NCBI RefSeq assembly: GCF_014652335.1
Contig: NZ_BMYP01000002.1
Coordinates: forward strand, 1-52,223
Origin: Vogesella fluminis
GTDB lineage: Bacteria > Pseudomonadota > Gammaproteobacteria > Burkholderiales > Chromobacteriaceae
Reading direction: 5' to 3'
DNA length: 52,223 nucleotides
The translations under genes and the position numbers were made by a program. This document shows, one piece after another, positions 34,666-44,086 of the stretch (positions within the stretch are counted from its first letter, which is position 1; every line of letters starts with the position of its first letter). The notes beneath the pieces are model-generated. The model saw only the letters and a program-made list of their open reading frames with translations. It searched no databases and was not told the DNA's origin.

Positions 34666-36419
34666 GGCTGCAGGCGCTGCAGGGTTTCACTCAGTACCGG
34701 GTGATCCGGTTCTTTCTTGCGCGCCTCGGCCCACAGCTTGCGCGCCTCGTCGAGGCGCCCGGACTGCCATAGCACCTCGCCCAGATGGGCGGCCACTTCA
34801 GCGTCCGGCATGCTGGCGTAGGAGGCCTGCAGGTATTGCAGCGCCTGCTCCAGCTTGCCGAGCTTGTAGTACACCCAGCCCAGGCTGTCGAGGATCGTCG
34901 GGGCGCCCGGCGCCGCCTGGTGTGCCTTCTCCACGTAGGCCAGCGCCTCGCGGTAGCGCGTGGTGTGGTTGCTGAGCGCGTAGCCCAGCGCATTCAGCGC
35001 GTGCACGTGGTCCGGCACCAGCTCCAGCACCTGCAGCAGGTCTTTTTCCGCCAGCGGGAACTGTCCGTCCAGCTCCGCCAGCAGTGCGCGGTCGTACAGC
35101 AGTTCGGTGGCGCGCGGCTGGCGCTGCAGCCCCTGGTTCAGCAGCGCCATCGCCTGCGTGCGGTCGCCGGCATTCCTGGCGATCTGCGCCTGCAGCGCGA
35201 CGACCCGCACCAGCTGGCTGCCGTCGCCGGCCAGCGGCTGCAGGTCGTTGATCGCCTGCTGCCAGTTGCCGTCCGCGGCGTCCAGCTGCGCCAGGCGCAA
35301 CCGTGCCGGCAGGTAGTTCTCGCCCTGCCCCACCTGCTGGTACCAGTGGCGCGCCTGTTGCGGCTGTTTCTGTTCGTCCGCCAGCTGGCCCAGGGTGTAG
35401 CGCAGGGTGTCGGCATCGGTGTAACCGGCCTGCAGCGCGGCCTCCAGCTGGCGGCGCGCCAGCGGCAGGTTGCCGTTCTGGAACGCCAGCAGACCGGCCA
35501 TGTTCAGCAGTTCCGCCTGTTTCGGGTATTGTTGCAGCGCCTTTTCGGCGTGGCGTTGCGCGTCGGTGTAGCGCTTCTCGCCGGCCAGCAGCCGCACCAT
35601 GGTCAGGTTCAGCTCCAGGCTGGCGGCAGGACGCAGTTGCAGCTGCGTCTGCAGGAAGTCGATGGCATTGGGCACCGAGTGGCGACGCAGGCGATCGACC
35701 TGCCATAGCAGCGGCAGATCCCACTTCGGGGCGATTTGGGCGAGACGGACGAACTCCTTGTCGACCTCGGCCTGCTCACCGGCCTCGGCGGCCACCGCCA
35801 GGTGGGCAAAGCGTGCTTCCGGCAGCTCCGGATAGCGTTCGGCCAGGTCGCTGACCAGTTTTGCCGCGGCGACCCGGTCCGGCTGGCGCGCCAGCAGGCG
35901 TGCCAGCTGCACGAAGATGGCGCCGGCGCGTGCCGGCTGCCGCGCCAGCATGCCTTCCACCAGCGGCTGGCTTTCCGCCAGTTTGCCGGCACGCAGCAGT
36001 GCGATCAGCAGCTGTTCGCGCGCAGAATCGGCATCCGGGTCCAGCTCGATCCACAGGGCCAACGCCTCGGAGGCCTGGCGCACGTTGCCGGAGAACATCG
36101 CGAATTCGGAGGCACGCTGCGCCACGCGCGGGTCGCGGGTTTCGCGCGCCAGTTGCAGATAGGTTTCCGCGGCGACACCGGCGCCGCCGCGCTGCACCAC
36201 GATCTCGCCGGCCAGCAGGCCGTACAGCCACTCCTCGCTCAGCTCCAGTCTGGGGATGCGCGGGTTGTCGGCCACCGCCTCCCCGGCCGTTTCATCGGCG
36301 GGCTCATCGGCTGCCGCTTCCGCACTGGCAGACGACGCGGGGGGGGCAGGCGGGATGCTGGCGCAGGCGACCAGGACAAGGGGGGCAAGTGCTGCGGCGA
36401 TACGGAGTAGTGCGTTCAT
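34662..36419 (-). CDS. Tetratricopeptide-repeat lipoprotein
   Basis: This 585-residue protein starts at the ATG at 36419 (MNALLRIAAALAP), with AGG about 8 bases upstream. An ATG at 36434 is possible. The signal peptide ends in a lipobox, LVAC, followed by a Pro/Ala linker. Many TPR units follow, for example LNALGYALSNHTTRYREALAY and ILDSLGWVYYKLGKLEQALQ. The family is common next to lolB-ispE in betaproteobacteria, and a scaffold role in the outer membrane is likely. The exact partner is unknown. Confidence 0.85.
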   Translation of the reverse strand: MNALLRIAAALAPLVLVACASIPPAPPASSASAEAAADEPADETAGEAVADNPRIPRLELSEEWLYGLLAGEIVVQRGGAGVAAETYLQLARETRDPRVAQRASEFAMFSGNVRQASEALALWIELDPDADSAREQLLIALLRAGKLAESQPLVEGMLARQPARAGAIFVQLARLLARQPDRVAAAKLVSDLAERYPELPEARFAHLAVAAEAGEQAEVDKEFVRLAQIAPKWDLPLLWQVDRLRRHSVPNAIDFLQTQLQLRPAASLELNLTMVRLLAGEKRYTDAQRHAEKALQQYPKQAELLNMAGLLAFQNGNLPLARRQLEAALQAGYTDADTLRYTLGQLADEQKQPQQARHWYQQVGQGENYLPARLRLAQLDAADGNWQQAINDLQPLAGDGSQLVRVVALQAQIARNAGDRTQAMALLNQGLQRQPRATELLYDRALLAELDGQFPLAEKDLLQVLELVPDHVHALNALGYALSNHTTRYREALAYVEKAHQAAPGAPTILDSLGWVYYKLGKLEQALQYLQASYASMPDAEVAAHLGEVLWQSGRLDEARKLWAEARKKEPDHPVLSETLQRLQP

Positions 36420-36498
36420 GCTTGGCCTAAACATCGGTTCAGGCGGGTAGAATACCACGCCCGTTCGTTTAATCATGATCACGGCAAGGAAAACTGCA

Positions 36499-37314
36499 AT
36501 GCCGGAATTGCCAGAAGTCGAAACCACCTGTCGCGGCATCGCGCCGCTGCTGCTGCACGCCACCATCCGTGGCGTGACCGTGCGCGAGGCGCGTCTGCGC
36601 TGGCCGGTGCCGCCGGAGCTTGCGGCCAACCTTGCCGGTCGCCGCGTGCTCGGCATCAGCCGCCGCGCCAAGTACCTGCTCGTCGACTTCGAACACGGCA
36701 CGCTGATCCTGCATCTGGGCATGTCCGGCAGCCTGCGCTTCGTGGCGCCGGGCACGCCGCCGGAAAAACATGACCATGTAGACATCGATCTGGGGCAAAC
36801 GGTTCTGCGTTATCGCGATCCGCGCCGTTTTGGCGCCATCCTGTGGCAGCAGGGCCCGGCCCTGGCGCATCCGCTGCTGGCGCAACTGGGGCCGGAGCCG
36901 CTGTCGTACGCCTTCGACGGCGCGGTGCTGCAGCAGGCGCTCCGGCGCCGCGGCAGCGCCATCAAGCTGGCGATCATGGACAACCACGTGGTGGTCGGCG
37001 TCGGCAACATCTACGCCAACGAGGCGCTGTTCCACGCCGGCATCCACCCGGCCCGCGCCGCCAACGGCCTCAGCGGCGTGGAGTACGCGCGGCTGGCCGC
37101 CGAGATCAAGGCGGTGCTGGCGCGCGCCATCGACGCCGGTGGCAGCACGCTGCGCGATTTTGTCGACGCCCGCGGCAAGCCGGGCTACTTCCAGCAAAGC
37201 TATATGGTCTACGGCCGCCGCGACCTGCCCTGCCACGTCTGCGGCAGCCTGATCCGCGAGCTGCGCCAGGGGCAGCGCAGCTCCTGCTTTTGCCCGCATT
37301 GCCAGCCGTGTTAA
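36499..37314 (+). CDS. mutM: Formamidopyrimidine-DNA glycosylase
   Basis: This 271-residue base-excision repair enzyme removes 8-oxoguanine and nicks the site. The start at 36499 is fixed by [14 protein letters not shown], since Pro2 is the nucleophile and Glu3 is catalytic; AAGG lies upstream. The zinc finger at the C-terminus reads [10 protein letters not shown]...CFCPHCQ. It is divergent from the TPR lipoprotein and 34 bases before the acyltransferase. It carries a half-copy of the recurrent TTGCGGCCAAC word at 36620. Confidence 0.97.
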   Translation: MPELPEVETTCRGIAPLLLHATIRGVTVREARLRWPVPPELAANLAGRRVLGISRRAKYLLVDFEHGTLILHLGMSGSLRFVAPGTPPEKHDHVDIDLGQTVLRYRDPRRFGAILWQQGPALAHPLLAQLGPEPLSYAFDGAVLQQALRRRGSAIKLAIMDNHVVVGVGNIYANEALFHAGIHPARAANGLSGVEYARLAAEIKAVLARAIDAGGSTLRDFVDARGKPGYFQQSYMVYGRRDLPCHVCGSLIRELRQGQRSSCFCPHCQPC

Positions 37315-37348
37315 ATTGCGCCGCGTCGCCTGACTGATAAAGCCCATC

Positions 37349-38137
37349 GTGCATCGTCCCACCTCCTGGCCTACCCGCCTGCTCCGCCTCGGCCGCCTCG
37401 GCATGCACTTGCTGCGCGGCCTGCTGGTGATCGCCACCCGCTATCCGCACCTGTCGCAACCGGCCCGCGCGGTGATCACCCAGCGCTGGTCGCGGCACCT
37501 GCTGCACATTCTGGCGATCAAGGTGCGCGTCCACGGCACGCCGCCAGCGGTGTATCCGGCCAACACCCTGGTGGTCGCCAACCACATCTCGTGGCTGGAC
37601 ATCTTCGCGCTCAACAGCGTCACCGTGTCGCGTTTCGTGGCCAAGAAGGAGCTGCGCGACTGGCCGCTGGCCGGCTTCCTGATCAAGAACGCCGGCACCC
37701 TGTTCATCGACCGCAACAACCGCCGCGACGCCAGCCGCGTCAACGAACAGCTGGCCAAGGCCTTGCAGGACGGCGGCTGCATGGCGGTGTTCCCGGAGGC
37801 CACCACCTCCGACGGTCGCAGCCTGCTGCCGTTCAAGGCCTCGCTGTTCGAGGCCTCGCGCCTGGCGCACGCCACGGTGCAGCCGGTGGCGATCCGCTAC
37901 CTGACCCCCGGTGGCCACTACTGCGCCGCCGCCGCCTACGCCGGCGACACCAGCTTCTGGCAGAGCCTGTGCCTGATCCTGGCCAGCCGCGCCATGGTGG
38001 TGGAGCTGAGCTACACCGCCGCCATCCCGCCCTACGACACCGCGCTGGCCAGCCGCTTCCAGCTATCGGAAACCGCGCGCGACGCCATCCGCGACGCACT
38101 GCAACTGCCAGCCGAGCCCGTCGTCGCCGCCGAATAG
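37349..38137 (+). CDS. 1-acyl-sn-glycerol-3-phosphate acyltransferase family protein
   Basis: This 262-residue PlsC-type membrane acyltransferase would transfer acyl groups to lysophosphatidate or a related acceptor. The catalytic NHISWLD (HX4D) motif is near residue 75, with LFIDR and the FPEATTSDG motif following. It starts with GTG 34 bases after mutM and is probably co-transcribed with it. It is more similar in layout to the OlsA/NlaB-type side family than to PlsC itself, so I give no symbol. Confidence 0.88.
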   Translation: MHRPTSWPTRLLRLGRLGMHLLRGLLVIATRYPHLSQPARAVITQRWSRHLLHILAIKVRVHGTPPAVYPANTLVVANHISWLDIFALNSVTVSRFVAKKELRDWPLAGFLIKNAGTLFIDRNNRRDASRVNEQLAKALQDGGCMAVFPEATTSDGRSLLPFKASLFEASRLAHATVQPVAIRYLTPGGHYCAAAAYAGDTSFWQSLCLILASRAMVVELSYTAAIPPYDTALASRFQLSETARDAIRDALQLPAEPVVAAE

Positions 38138-38231
38138 CCGTCCACACCTGCCCTCGCGCCGCCGGCATGGGGCATCCCGATGCTGCACCGCAACCATGCC
38201 AGCCTGCTAGGCGGCGAAAGCCAATACGGAG

Positions 38232-38275
38232 ATTCCCCAATAGGGTTTTCCGCGATGGGGAAATACCCAATGTTG
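38232..38275. promoter_or_regulatory. Inverted-repeat operator candidate upstream of dctA
   Basis: TTCCCCAATAGGG, then GATGGGGAA, form an interrupted palindrome (38233-38262), followed by ACCCAATGTTGG. It lies about 100 bases before the dctA start in the 226-base gap and could bind a regulator of dicarboxylate uptake. Confidence 0.35.
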
Positions 38276-38363
38276 GCGCCCTGCCCGCCTGCCGCATGAT
38301 CCTCGCCAAGACGCCAACACAGCGTGGGCGACCATCACGGCGCCGGACACAGGAGAGTGCACC

Positions 38364-39689
38364 ATGCAGAACAAACCCTTTTACAAGAGCCTGTATTTTC
38401 AGGTCATTGTCGCCATCGTACTGGGGGTGACCCTCGGGCACCTGATGCCGGAACTCGGCGCCAAGATGAAACCGCTGGGCGACGGCTTCATCAAGCTGGT
38501 GAAGATGATGATCGCGCCGATCATCTTCTGCACCATCGTGGTCGGCATTGCCGGCATGGAAGACATGAAAAAGGTTGGCCGCGTCGGCGGCAAGGCCTTG
38601 CTGTACTTCGAAGTGGTCACCACGCTGGCGCTGATCATCGGCCTGGTGGTAGTCAACGTGCTGCAGCCCGGCGCCGGCATGAACGTCGATCCGGCCACGC
38701 TGGATGCCGGCGCCATCGCCAAGTACACCGAAAAGGCCGCCGGCCAGAGCACGGTCGATTTCATCCTGCACATCATTCCGCATAGCGTGGTCGGCGCCTT
38801 CGCCGAGGGCGAAATCCTGCAAGTACTGCTGTTCTCGGTGCTGTTCGGCGTCGGCCTGTCGCTGATGGGCAAGCAGGGCAAGCCGGTGGTGGAGTTGTTC
38901 GAGAAGGTCTCGCACGTGCTGTTCTCGGTGATCGGCTTCATCATGAAGCTGGCCCCGATCGGTGCCTTCGGCGCGATGGCGTTCACCATCGGCAAATACG
39001 GCGTCGGCAGCCTGGCGCAGCTGGCGGCATTGATGGGCAGCTTCTACCTGACCTGCGTGCTGTTCATCGGCCTGGTGCTGGGCACCATCGCCCGTGCCAA
39101 CGGCTTCAGCGTGTGGAAGCTGATCAAGTACATCAAGGAAGAGCTGCTGATCGTGCTGGGCACTTCGTCGTCGGAGTCGGCGCTGCCGCGGCTGATGGCC
39201 AAGCTGGAACAGCTGGGCTGTGCCAAGCCGGTGGTCGGTCTGGTAGTGCCGACCGGTTACTCCTTCAACCTGGACGGCACCTCGATCTACCTGACCATGG
39301 CTGCGATCTTCATCGCCCAGGCCTGCGGCATCGACCTGACGCTGACCCAGGAGCTGACCATCATCGGCGTGCTGCTGCTGACCTCCAAGGGCGCCGCCGG
39401 CGTCACCGGCTCCGGCTTCATCACCCTCGCCGCCACCCTGGCGACGATTCCGGAAATCCCGGTCGCCGGCCTGGCGCTGATCCTCGGCATCGACCGCTTC
39501 ATGTCCGAAGCGCGCGCACTGACCAACCTGGTCGGCAACGCGGTGGCCACCGTGGTGGTGGCGAAGTGGGAAAACTCGCTGGACGTGGCACAGATGCAGC
39601 GCGAGCTGGCCAACCCGACCCCGATCCAGCACGGCCTGCCGGTGGAAGCGCCGCACCTGATCCGCGAAGTGTCGCAAGAGCTGAGCTGA
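38364..39689 (+). CDS. dctA: C4-dicarboxylate transport protein DctA
   Basis: This 441-residue sodium/proton symporter of the DAACS family imports succinate, fumarate and malate. It shows multiple membrane segments, the serine-rich re-entrant loop [14 protein letters not shown], the substrate site [14 protein letters not shown], and the second loop [12 protein letters not shown]. The start is fixed by AGGAGAG 7 bases upstream. A bidirectional terminator follows. Confidence 0.94.
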   Translation: MQNKPFYKSLYFQVIVAIVLGVTLGHLMPELGAKMKPLGDGFIKLVKMMIAPIIFCTIVVGIAGMEDMKKVGRVGGKALLYFEVVTTLALIIGLVVVNVLQPGAGMNVDPATLDAGAIAKYTEKAAGQSTVDFILHIIPHSVVGAFAEGEILQVLLFSVLFGVGLSLMGKQGKPVVELFEKVSHVLFSVIGFIMKLAPIGAFGAMAFTIGKYGVGSLAQLAALMGSFYLTCVLFIGLVLGTIARANGFSVWKLIKYIKEELLIVLGTSSSESALPRLMAKLEQLGCAKPVVGLVVPTGYSFNLDGTSIYLTMAAIFIAQACGIDLTLTQELTIIGVLLLTSKGAAGVTGSGFITLAATLATIPEIPVAGLALILGIDRFMSEARALTNLVGNAVATVVVAKWENSLDVAQMQRELANPTPIQHGLPVEAPHLIREVSQELS

Positions 39690-39710
39690 TCCCGCTCACT
39701 ACCAACGCAA

Positions 39711-39739
39711 AGCCCCTGTCACAGGACAGGGGCTTTTTT
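39711..39739. terminator. Terminator between dctA and apaH
   Basis: AGCCCCTGTC/GACAGGGGCT stem with an ACAG loop and six T. It serves dctA on the plus strand. Confidence 0.92.
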
Positions 39740-39741
39740 CT

Positions 39742-39761
39742 TGCGGCCAATGTTGGCCGCA
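39742..39761. repeat. Core palindrome copy 1
   Basis: TGCGGCCAATGTTGGCCGCA, a 20-base palindrome, just beyond the dctA terminator and before the apaH 3' end. Confidence 0.75.
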
Positions 39762-39772
39762 GCCGCCGCGCC

Positions 39773-40600
39773 TTACCTGGCCTTGCCGATCTCGCGATAG
39801 GGCGGGCACGGCAGCGAGAAGCAGGCGCGGTCTTCCAGCCGCACCGCGGTCAGGCTGCCGCCCCACAGGCAGCCGCTGTCGATGGCCAGCACATCCTCGT
39901 TCAGCATCAGCCCCAGCGCCGACCAGTGGCCGCAGACGATGGGCGTGTCCATGCTGCGCCGCCCGTCCACCGCAAACCACGGCCGCAGCTGCGCCGGCGC
40001 GCCGTCCAGCTCGCCCTTGTAGGACAGGTCCAGCTCGCCGTCGCTGTTGATGAAGCGCATCCGCGTCATCGCGTTGATGATCAGCCGCCAGCGATCCATG
40101 CCCTTCAGCTCGCCGTGCCAGCGCGAGGGCTTGTTGCCGTACAGCTTGGCGAACAGCTTGCGGTAGTCCTTGCCCGACAGCTCGTCCTCCACCTCCTCCG
40201 CCAGTCGCAGCGCCTTGTTGATGCTCCACTCCGGCAGCAGGCCGGCGTGCACCATCGCGTAGCCCTGTTCGTAGATCATCAGCGGCTGGCAGCGCAGCCA
40301 GTCCAGCAGCAGCTTGCTGTCGGCGGCGTCCAGCACGTCGTTAATGGTGTCGTCGCTGTGGATCTTGCCGTAGCCCTCGGCCACCGCCAGCAGGTGCAGG
40401 TCGTGGTTGCCGAGCACCATCTGCGTGCAGTCCTGGTGCTCGTACACCCAGCGCAGCACCGCCAGCGATTCCGGGCCGCGGTTGACCAGGTCACCGGTCA
40501 GCCACAGCGTGTCGCGGCCGGGGTTGAATTCAATCTGGCGCAAGAGCGCCATAAAGGGCGCAAAGCAGCCCTGCAAATCGCCAATCGCGTAGGTGGCCAT
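39773..40600 (-). CDS. apaH: Symmetrical bis(5'-nucleosyl)-tetraphosphatase
   Basis: This 275-residue metallophosphatase hydrolyses Ap4A to ADP and removes Np4 caps from RNA. PPP-family motifs are GDLQGC near residue 8, GDLVNRG near residue 35, and GNHD near 65. The ATG at 40600 (MATYAIGDLQG) is the natural start. It converges with dctA and is divergent from rep. Confidence 0.95.
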   Translation of the reverse strand: MATYAIGDLQGCFAPFMALLRQIEFNPGRDTLWLTGDLVNRGPESLAVLRWVYEHQDCTQMVLGNHDLHLLAVAEGYGKIHSDDTINDVLDAADSKLLLDWLRCQPLMIYEQGYAMVHAGLLPEWSINKALRLAEEVEDELSGKDYRKLFAKLYGNKPSRWHGELKGMDRWRLIINAMTRMRFINSDGELDLSYKGELDGAPAQLRPWFAVDGRRSMDTPIVCGHWSALGLMLNEDVLAIDSGCLWGGSLTAVRLEDRACFSLPCPPYREIGKAR

Positions 40601-40622
40601 GTGTTGTTGTCCTGTTGATGAA

Positions 40623-40642
40623 TGCGGCCAACCTTGGCCTGA
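40623..40642. repeat. Core palindrome, degenerate copy 2
   Basis: TGCGGCCAACCTTGGCCTGA has an intact left arm and a degenerate right arm. It lies in the apaH-rep intergenic region. Confidence 0.55.
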
Positions 40643-40776
40643 GCCGTGCCGCACCGTCGCGCCCGCCGTTATTGCCACGGCGGTGGGCCGGCCGCCAATG
40701 ATAAAGGAAAGCGCATGGCCGTATTGTGCCGCGGGCTCTACAATGCGCGTTGTCCATGAAAGATTGACGACATCCC

Positions 40777-42792
40777 ATGTCCCTGCTGCAACTGAATCCG
40801 CCGCAACGCGCCGCCATCATGTCGCTGGACGGCCCGCTGCTGGTACTTGCCGGCGCCGGCTCCGGCAAGACGCGGGTGATCACCCAGAAGATCGAGTACC
40901 TGATCCGCGAGGGCGGTTACGACGCGCGCCACATCGCCGCCATCACCTTCACCAACAAGGCGGCACGCGAGATGCTGGAGCGCGTCGGCAAGCTGATGGA
41001 CAGCCGCCTGCTGAAAGGCATCACCGTGTCCACCTTTCACTCGCTGGGCATGCATTTCCTGCGCCAGGAGGCGCCACACCTCGGCTACAAGCCGCAGTTT
41101 TCCATTCTCGACAGCTACGACGCCGCCAAGATCATTTCCGACATCCTGAAAAGCACGCACAAGGACGAAGTGCGCAAGGTGCAAAGCCGCATCTCGCTGT
41201 GGAAAAACGAACTGCTCGGCCCCGACGCCGCGCTGCGGGCCGCCGACAACGAGTTCGACCGCATCTGCGCAACGACCTACGCCGGCTACCAGGCAACGCT
41301 CACCGCCTATCAGGCGATGGACTTCGACGACCTGATCCGCTTCCCGGTAGAGCTGCTGCGCAGCCACCCCGAGATACTGATCAAGTGGCAAGGCAAGCTG
41401 CGCTACCTGCTGATCGACGAATACCAGGACACCAACACCTGCCAGTACCAGCTGGTGAAGCTGCTCACCGGTGTGCGCGGCATGTTTACCGCGGTGGGCG
41501 ACGACGACCAGTCGATCTACGCCTGGCGCGGCGCCAACATGGAAAACCTGCGCCTGCTGCAGCACGACTTTCCCAAGCTGAAGGTGATCAAGCTGGAGCA
41601 GAACTACCGCTCCACCGCACGCATCCTGCGTGCCGCCAACTCGGTGATCGCCAACAACCCCAAGCTGTTCGAGAAGCAGCTGTGGAGCGAGCTGGGCCTG
41701 GGCGACCCCATCCACGTGGTGCAGTGCAAGGACGAGGAACATGAGGCCGACGTGGTAGTGCAGCGCCTCCTGGCGCACAAGTTCGAGCACCGCACGGCGT
41801 TCAAGGATTACGCCATCCTCTATCGCGGCAACTACCAGGCGCGCATCTTCGAACAGGCACTGCGCAACCAGCGCATCCCGTACCAGATGGCCGGCGGGCA
41901 GAGCTTCTTCGACAAGCCGGAAATCAAGGACGTACTGGCCTACCTGCGCCTGATCGCCAACCCCGACGACGACCCGGCCTTCATCCGCGCACTCACCACC
42001 CCCAAGCGCGGCGTCGGCGCCACCACGCTGGAAAAGCTGGGCAACTGGGCCGGACAGCGCGGCAACAGCCTGTTCGCCGCCGCTCACGAACCGGGCCTGC
42101 GCGTACAGGTACAGGATGCACAGCTCAGGCCGCTGGAAGACTTCTGCCGCTTCATCGCCAACCTGCAATACCGCGCCACGCGCGAGCCGGCCGGCGAGCT
42201 GGTGATGGAAATGCTGAAGGCGATCGGCTTCGAGGCCTGGCTGTACGACAGCGAGGACAGCCAGCGTGCCGCCGAAATCAAGTGGAAAAACGTGACGGAG
42301 CTGGCGGCCTGGCTGCAGAAGAAAGGCGATGCCGACGGCAAGAACCTGATCGAGCTGTCGCAGACCATCGCGCTGATCACCATGCTGGAAGGCCGCGACG
42401 AGGGCGAAGTCGACGCGGTGAAGATGTCCACCCTGCACGCGTCCAAAGGGCTGGAATACCCGCACGTGTTCCTGATCGGCTGCGAGGAAGGCATCCTGCC
42501 GCACAGCGAATCGGTGGACAACGGCATGGTGGAGGAAGAACGGCGCCTGATGTACGTCGGCATCACCCGCGCCCAGCGCAGCCTGACGCTGACCTACTGT
42601 GTCAAGCGCCGCCGCGCCGGCGAGTGGCTGTTCGTGGAACCGTCGCGCTTCATCGCCGAGATCAGCGGCGACGACATCCGCCACTTCGGCAAGCCCGGCG
42701 CCGAACCCATCGTCAGCAAGCGCGAGGGCAAGAGCAAGCTTGCCAACCTGATGGCCAGCCTCGACAGCAAGGTGCAGAAGCCGGAGCAGTAA
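40777..42792 (+). CDS. rep: ATP-dependent DNA helicase Rep
   Basis: This 671-residue 3'-5' superfamily 1 helicase assists replication forks through obstacles. Motifs: Walker A AGAGSGKTRV near residue 28, ITFTNKAAREM, the DEYQDTN box, GDDDQSIYAWRGA, and the C-terminal STLHASKGLEYPHVF and YVGITRAQ. Length and order match Rep rather than the longer UvrD. It ends before a converging terminator shared with the cytochrome gene. Confidence 0.95.
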   Translation: MSLLQLNPPQRAAIMSLDGPLLVLAGAGSGKTRVITQKIEYLIREGGYDARHIAAITFTNKAAREMLERVGKLMDSRLLKGITVSTFHSLGMHFLRQEAPHLGYKPQFSILDSYDAAKIISDILKSTHKDEVRKVQSRISLWKNELLGPDAALRAADNEFDRICATTYAGYQATLTAYQAMDFDDLIRFPVELLRSHPEILIKWQGKLRYLLIDEYQDTNTCQYQLVKLLTGVRGMFTAVGDDDQSIYAWRGANMENLRLLQHDFPKLKVIKLEQNYRSTARILRAANSVIANNPKLFEKQLWSELGLGDPIHVVQCKDEEHEADVVVQRLLAHKFEHRTAFKDYAILYRGNYQARIFEQALRNQRIPYQMAGGQSFFDKPEIKDVLAYLRLIANPDDDPAFIRALTTPKRGVGATTLEKLGNWAGQRGNSLFAAAHEPGLRVQVQDAQLRPLEDFCRFIANLQYRATREPAGELVMEMLKAIGFEAWLYDSEDSQRAAEIKWKNVTELAAWLQKKGDADGKNLIELSQTIALITMLEGRDEGEVDAVKMSTLHASKGLEYPHVFLIGCEEGILPHSESVDNGMVEEERRLMYVGITRAQRSLTLTYCVKRRRAGEWLFVEPSRFIAEISGDDIRHFGKPGAEPIVSKREGKSKLANLMASLDSKVQKPEQ

Positions 42793-42800
42793 ACGCCGCC

Positions 42801-42822
42801 TTGCGGCCAACGTTGGCCGCAA
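42801..42822. repeat. Core palindrome copy 3 (perfect, 22 bp)
   Basis: A perfect palindrome centred on AACGTT, containing TGCGGCCAACGTTGGCCGCA with one more complementary base on each side. It lies 9 bases after the rep stop. Confidence 0.8.
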
Positions 42823-42824
42823 TG

Positions 42825-42855
42825 AAAAACGCCGCGCAACCGCGCGGCGTTTTTG
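42825..42855. terminator. Bidirectional terminator between rep and cytochrome c
   Basis: ACGCCGCGC, AACC loop, GCGCGGCGT with A-run before and T-run after. It serves both converging genes. Confidence 0.92.
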
Positions 42856-42873
42856 ATGGCAACTGCCGGAAAC

Positions 42874-43611
42874 TTACTTGGCAGAATTGGCCAGGTATTC
42901 CACGGCCGCCTTGAACTCGGCATCGGAACCGCCGTAGCCGCCCTTGGGAGGCATCGCATTCAGGCCCTTGGCGGCGGACGCCAGCAGACCGTCCACACCC
43001 TTGGCCAGACGCGGTGCCCAGGCAGCCTTGTCGCCGAACTTCGGTGCGCCGGCCGCGCCGCTGTCATGGCAGGCCATGCACACGCTCTCGTACACCTTCT
43101 TGCCGACGACCGCAGGGTCGGCTGCCGCGGCACCTTCGGCGCCACCCACCGGCGGTTCGGTGAACTTGCCACCCGCAGCATTACCCATATAGGCCACTGC
43201 GCGCTTCAACTCGTCGTCGGACAGGTCGGCCGCACCGCCCTTGGCCGGCATCGCGTTGAAGCCTTCCAGCGCATGCTTGACCAGGGTATCCCAGCCCTGG
43301 GCCACACGCGGCCCCCAGGCGGCGGCATCGCCGAATTTCGGTGCGCCAGCCAGGCCGGCGCCGTGACAGGAAAGGCAGATGCCGGTATAGACCTGCTCGC
43401 CGGTACGCATGCCCGGAGGCGCATCGCTGGCTACCGATTCGCCGATCGGCTTGAGACGGGCGGCAACGGCTTCCTTGCTCATCACTTCCGCATTGACATC
43501 AAAACCGCTGGTGGCCAGTCTCGCCAGCAGCCAGATGGCCACCACGACCAGTGCGACGATACCGAGCAGGATCGTGACGATCCGGCCTGGCGCTTTGGTT
43601 TCGTTACTCAT
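42874..43611 (-). CDS. Diheme c-type cytochrome, membrane-anchored
   Basis: This 245-residue protein has one N-terminal membrane helix (IVTILLGIVALVVVAIWLLA) and two class I heme domains with CLSCH and CMACH and distal methionines in AMPAKGG and AMPPKGG. The two domains are similar, so it arose by internal duplication (cytochrome c4/c5-like). It would carry electrons in the periplasm towards a terminal oxidase. I chose MSNETKAP at 43611 as the start. Confidence 0.88.
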   Translation of the reverse strand: MSNETKAPGRIVTILLGIVALVVVAIWLLARLATSGFDVNAEVMSKEAVAARLKPIGESVASDAPPGMRTGEQVYTGICLSCHGAGLAGAPKFGDAAAWGPRVAQGWDTLVKHALEGFNAMPAKGGAADLSDDELKRAVAYMGNAAGGKFTEPPVGGAEGAAAADPAVVGKKVYESVCMACHDSGAAGAPKFGDKAAWAPRLAKGVDGLLASAAKGLNAMPPKGGYGGSDAEFKAAVEYLANSAK

Positions 43612-43773
43612 TCCAGCCTCGCTGTCATAAATGTCAAAAAATCCGGGCAAATTATACGGAAAGGCCCCACACAAGGCAAAGGAGCCGGAAGCGCCCCTGC
43701 CATCGCGCAAACCGGCGGCCACGACTGGACGCTGCCGGTCGCTTGCGCTATTATCCGCCTGCTTTTCCTGACA

Positions 43774-43850
43774 GCACCCGTAGCTCAGTTGGATAGAGTG
43801 TCAGTTTCCGAAGCTGAAGGTCAGTGGTTCGATCCCACTCGGGTGCGCCA
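43774..43850 (+). tRNA. tRNA-Arg(CCG)
   Basis: 77 bases with GCACCCG acceptor arm, an encoded CCA end, and the anticodon loop TTCCGAA, giving CCG for arginine codon CGG, which suits this GC-rich genome. Confidence 0.93.
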
Positions 43851-44086
43851 GTCTGCCGGATTGTCCGGCAGCCCGGAACCGTGTCCTGCGGTCCGGCCCG
43901 CCGCTACGGCGTTCTCCCCGCAACCAGCCCCCTGCCCGGCCATACCGGCTGGCGGACAGATCATGCGGCAACTGTTGTACATGCACACGCCGGCACGCGC
44001 AGCGGCCGCCATCCTGCCGCAAATTCCTGCCCGTCGCGGCAAATCTCCGTAAGATGTCGCCTTCACGAAAACTGGCAGGAGATGTC

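Noticed and set aside
40738-42822. A 694-codon open frame on the minus strand opposite rep
   Set aside because: The rep gene on the other strand has all helicase motifs. The opposite frame is a low-complexity product of GC-rich codon use, with no family signature or ribosome site. The same applies to long frames opposite dctA, the aldehyde dehydrogenase and the FAD oxidase.
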